Source of the DNA: Algoriphagus sp.
Lineage (GTDB): Bacteria; Bacteroidota; Bacteroidia; Cytophagales; Cyclobacteriaceae
Assembly: GCA_023255285.1 (NCBI GenBank)
Contig: JALRIY010000095.1
Coordinates: 1-8,507 of the forward strand
Reading direction: 5' to 3'
DNA length: 8,507 nt
Position 1 is the stretch's first letter. The number at the start of each line of letters is the position of its first letter. Of the stretch, positions 6,762-8,507 are shown piece after piece. Under the pieces are notes generated by a model, which was given only the letters and a program-made list of their open reading frames with translations, searched no databases and was not told the DNA's origin. The position numbers and the translations under genes are program-made.

Positions 6762-7430
6762 ATGAACCAATTGTCGTATCCCCTTGGCTGGTTTTTGTTA
6801 TGCATTAGCCTCATCGGCTGTAGTCCCAAAGCTACCTTTCGTATTTTGGATAAACCCATCACCTGGAATACCGAAAGGGAGCAGCTCTCGCTAGACTACC
6901 TCAAAGAACGTCACGGACTAAACCAAACAACCGCAACCATCAAGCCCCAAATGGTGGTTGTTCACTGGACAGCAATCCCCAACATCGAAGTGACCTTCGA
7001 CGTCTTCAATCCCATCACCCTGGGAGGAAGAGCAGACCTCACCGGCGCAAGCAATTTGAATGTCTCCAGTCAGTTTTTGATCGACCGTGATGGCACCATT
7101 TTCCGATTACTTCCAGAAACCACTTTTGCACGACATGTGATCGGCCTCAATTATTTAGCTATAGGAATCGAAAACATAGGCAGCGACAACATGCCCCTCA
7201 CCAAGAAACAGCTAGAGGCAAACGAAAAACTTATCCGCTACCTCAAACGAAATTATGCCATCGACTACGTCATAGGACATCACGAGTACCAGCGCTTCCA
7301 AAAAACAGACCTTTGGAAAGAGACGGATCCCAACTACCGCACCGTAAAGTCAGATCCAGGTGACGCTTTTATGAATCGCTTGCGCAAAAATTTGACTGAC
7401 CTGAACTTAAAACCGCTTCCTCCGCTTTGA
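6762..7430 (+). CDS. N-acetylmuramoyl-L-alanine amidase, lipoprotein (Amidase_2/PGRP fold)
   Basis: The 222-residue protein begins with a lipoprotein signal, a hydrophobic WFLLCISL stretch and lipobox LIGC with Cys20, so it should be membrane-anchored in the periplasm. The amidase_2 domain spans about 62-212 and should cleave the bond between muramic acid and L-alanine of peptidoglycan. Likely zinc ligands are His68 in VVVHWTA, His173 in VIGHHEY and Asp198 in KSDPGDAF; the catalytic-site glutamate would be Glu137 in AIGIENIG. SSQFLIDRDGTIFRLLPE (102-119) and ARHVIGLN (123-130) are also typical. The spacing between His173 and Asp198 is about 15 residues longer than the 10-residue spacing of AmpD/AmiD. 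The gene is followed after only 7 bases by the GHL10 gene, indicating an operon. Its likely role is cell-wall turnover or remodelling rather than cytoplasmic recycling, because it is exported. Confidence 0.92.
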   Translation: MNQLSYPLGWFLLCISLIGCSPKATFRILDKPITWNTEREQLSLDYLKERHGLNQTTATIKPQMVVVHWTAIPNIEVTFDVFNPITLGGRADLTGASNLNVSSQFLIDRDGTIFRLLPETTFARHVIGLNYLAIGIENIGSDNMPLTKKQLEANEKLIRYLKRNYAIDYVIGHHEYQRFQKTDLWKETDPNYRTVKSDPGDAFMNRLRKNLTDLNLKPLPPL

Positions 7431-7437
7431 TTGCCCT

Positions 7438-8507
7438 ATGAATCTGGCCCTCAAGTATTCCCTTCCGTTTCTTCTTATCTCCTTTTTTTGGATAAACTGT
7501 CCTGCCCAACAAACGGAGCCATTAGCAACAAAAACAAATGCTTCAGAGTCCAAAAACAGTACTTTAGAAAAAAATGAAGCTTCCTTTATAGTCATACCCC
7601 ATTCCCTGCCTGAGATTCCCCGGGAATTTCGAGGGGTTTGGATTGCCACCGTAGCCAATATTGACTGGCCGCTTTCCCCAACAGATCCCTGGGAAAAGCA
7701 GAAGAAAGACTACCTCGCACTATTAGATTATTACCAAGGATTGCACTTCAATGCAGTAATCGTCCAAATTCGCACAGCTGGGGATGCCTTTTATCCCACC
7801 AAACTAGCCCCTTGGTCCAAGTACCTCACCGGTACGCAAGGAACTAGTCCTCAAACCCAGGAAGATCCCCTTGAATGGATGATTGATGCAGCGCATAAGC
7901 GTGGATTGGAGTTTCACGCATGGCTGAATCCCTACCGGGCCACCATGGACCTAAATACCGATGCATTAAGTCCACAGCATGACTTCAACACCCATCGAAA
8001 GTGGATGCTCAAATACGGTAGCAAGTGGTACTACGATCCAGGTTTGCCTGAAGTAAAAGCACATTTGCTAAAAATCATTGATGAAGTAGTCGAGAATTAC
8101 GAGATTGATGCCATCCATTTCGATGACTACTTTTATCCTTATCGGGAACCCAATTTGGAGTTTCCAGACCAAGCCTCCTACTCGGAATATAAAAAGCCTG
8201 GCCAATCCAAAGACGATTGGAGAAGGCAAAACGTAAATGAGCTGATTTTGGCCCTCAGCCAAACCATCAAACACAAAAAACCTTGGGTTCAGTTTGGCAT
8301 CTCCCCTTTTGGCGTATGGCGAAATAAAGGCAAAGACCCCAAGGGCTCCCCTACACAAGCTGGGCAAACAAACTACGACGATCTTTTTGCAGATGTACTC
8401 CTTTGGATGAAAAATGGGTGGATTGATTACCTGATCCCGCAACTTTATTGGAGCATGGAACACCGCCTTGCCTCCCACCGCATTTTGGCCGACTGGTGGT
8501 CCAATAC
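7438..8507 (+). CDS. GHL10/DUF187 (YngK/DigH-like) secreted glycoside hydrolase-like protein, 3' end missing
   Basis: An open frame begins at ATG 7438 and runs without a stop to the right edge, giving 356 complete residues of a longer protein. Residues 1-24 are a signal peptide ending near CPAQ; Cys21 is preceded by Asn, so a lipobox is imperfect and type I cleavage is as likely. A polar Ser/Thr/Asn/Lys linker (about 25-50) leads to the GHL10 TIM-barrel domain: REFRGVWIATVANIDWP at 62-78, HFNAVIVQIRTAGDAFYPT at 103-121, EFHAWLNPYRA at 158-168, WYYDPGLPEVKAH at 197-209, IDAIHFDDYFYPY at 223-235, QFGISPFGVWRNKG at 285-298 and IDYLIPQLYWSME at 329-341. The Asp pair at 229-230 is the likely catalytic region. 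Relatives include E. coli DigH (YddW), which cuts peptide-free peptidoglycan strands. It starts 7 bases after the amidase stop, so the two are almost certainly co-transcribed. Confidence 0.9.
   Translation, partial: MNLALKYSLPFLLISFFWINCPAQQTEPLATKTNASESKNSTLEKNEASFIVIPHSLPEIPREFRGVWIATVANIDWPLSPTDPWEKQKKDYLALLDYYQGLHFNAVIVQIRTAGDAFYPTKLAPWSKYLTGTQGTSPQTQEDPLEWMIDAAHKRGLEFHAWLNPYRATMDLNTDALSPQHDFNTHRKWMLKYGSKWYYDPGLPEVKAHLLKIIDEVVENYEIDAIHFDDYFYPYREPNLEFPDQASYSEYKKPGQSKDDWRRQNVNELILALSQTIKHKKPWVQFGISPFGVWRNKGKDPKGSPTQAGQTNYDDLFADVLLWMKNGWIDYLIPQLYWSMEHRLASHRILADWWSN

Noticed and set aside
8068..8478. A 136-codon minus-strand open frame inside the GHL10 gene
   Set aside because: The plus-strand frame encodes all the expected GHL10 motifs through this stretch, so the antisense frame is incidental.
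1..8507. Mobile element, phage, CRISPR or defence genes
   Set aside because: No transposase, integrase, phage structural, Cas or toxin-antitoxin motif and no spaced repeat array was seen. All genes belong to metabolic or cell-wall families.

Overview
The window looks like an ordinary chromosomal segment of a member of the Bacteroidota, plausibly a Cytophagales-type environmental bacterium. The reasons are the gene set (secreted DUF1080 proteins, a GHL10/DUF187 secreted hydrolase-like protein, a PccB-type carboxyltransferase), the weak or absent Shine-Dalgarno sequences, and two exact matches to the Bacteroidota -7 promoter motif TAnnTTTG placed just upstream of genes. The lineage is an inference from these traits, because no rRNA or marker gene is present.

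Left part (1-4306), all genes on the minus strand. Reading in the direction of transcription: a propionyl-CoA carboxylase-type carboxyltransferase beta subunit (4306-2723), an M42-family zinc aminopeptidase (2630-1566), then two secreted DUF1080 proteins, a lipoprotein (1419-649) and a smaller Sec-exported protein (652-56). The two DUF1080 genes overlap by 4 bases as ATGA. A perfect 13-bp hairpin at 3-32 follows the second one and probably ends the transcript. The DUF1080 family includes 3-keto-disaccharide hydrolases, so the pair probably acts on oxidised sugars in the periplasm.

Right part (4489-8507), all genes on the plus strand. A short Ppx/GppA-type phosphatase (4489-5433) diverges from the carboxyltransferase across a 182-base intergenic region that carries several short repeats. 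It is followed by a malate/L-lactate dehydrogenase-family oxidoreductase (5556-6629) with its own likely promoter, then by a lipoprotein N-acetylmuramoyl-L-alanine amidase (6762-7430) and, 7 bases further on, a GHL10-family protein that runs off the right edge (7438-8507, incomplete). The last two plausibly form a peptidoglycan-processing pair: the amidase would strip peptides from glycan strands and the GHL10 protein could cut the bare glycan.

No rRNA, tRNA, mobile element, CRISPR array or phage gene was seen. No stretch longer than 182 bases lacks a gene. Nothing here is clearly a new system; the most interesting points are the amidase/GHL10 pair and the coupled DUF1080 pair.
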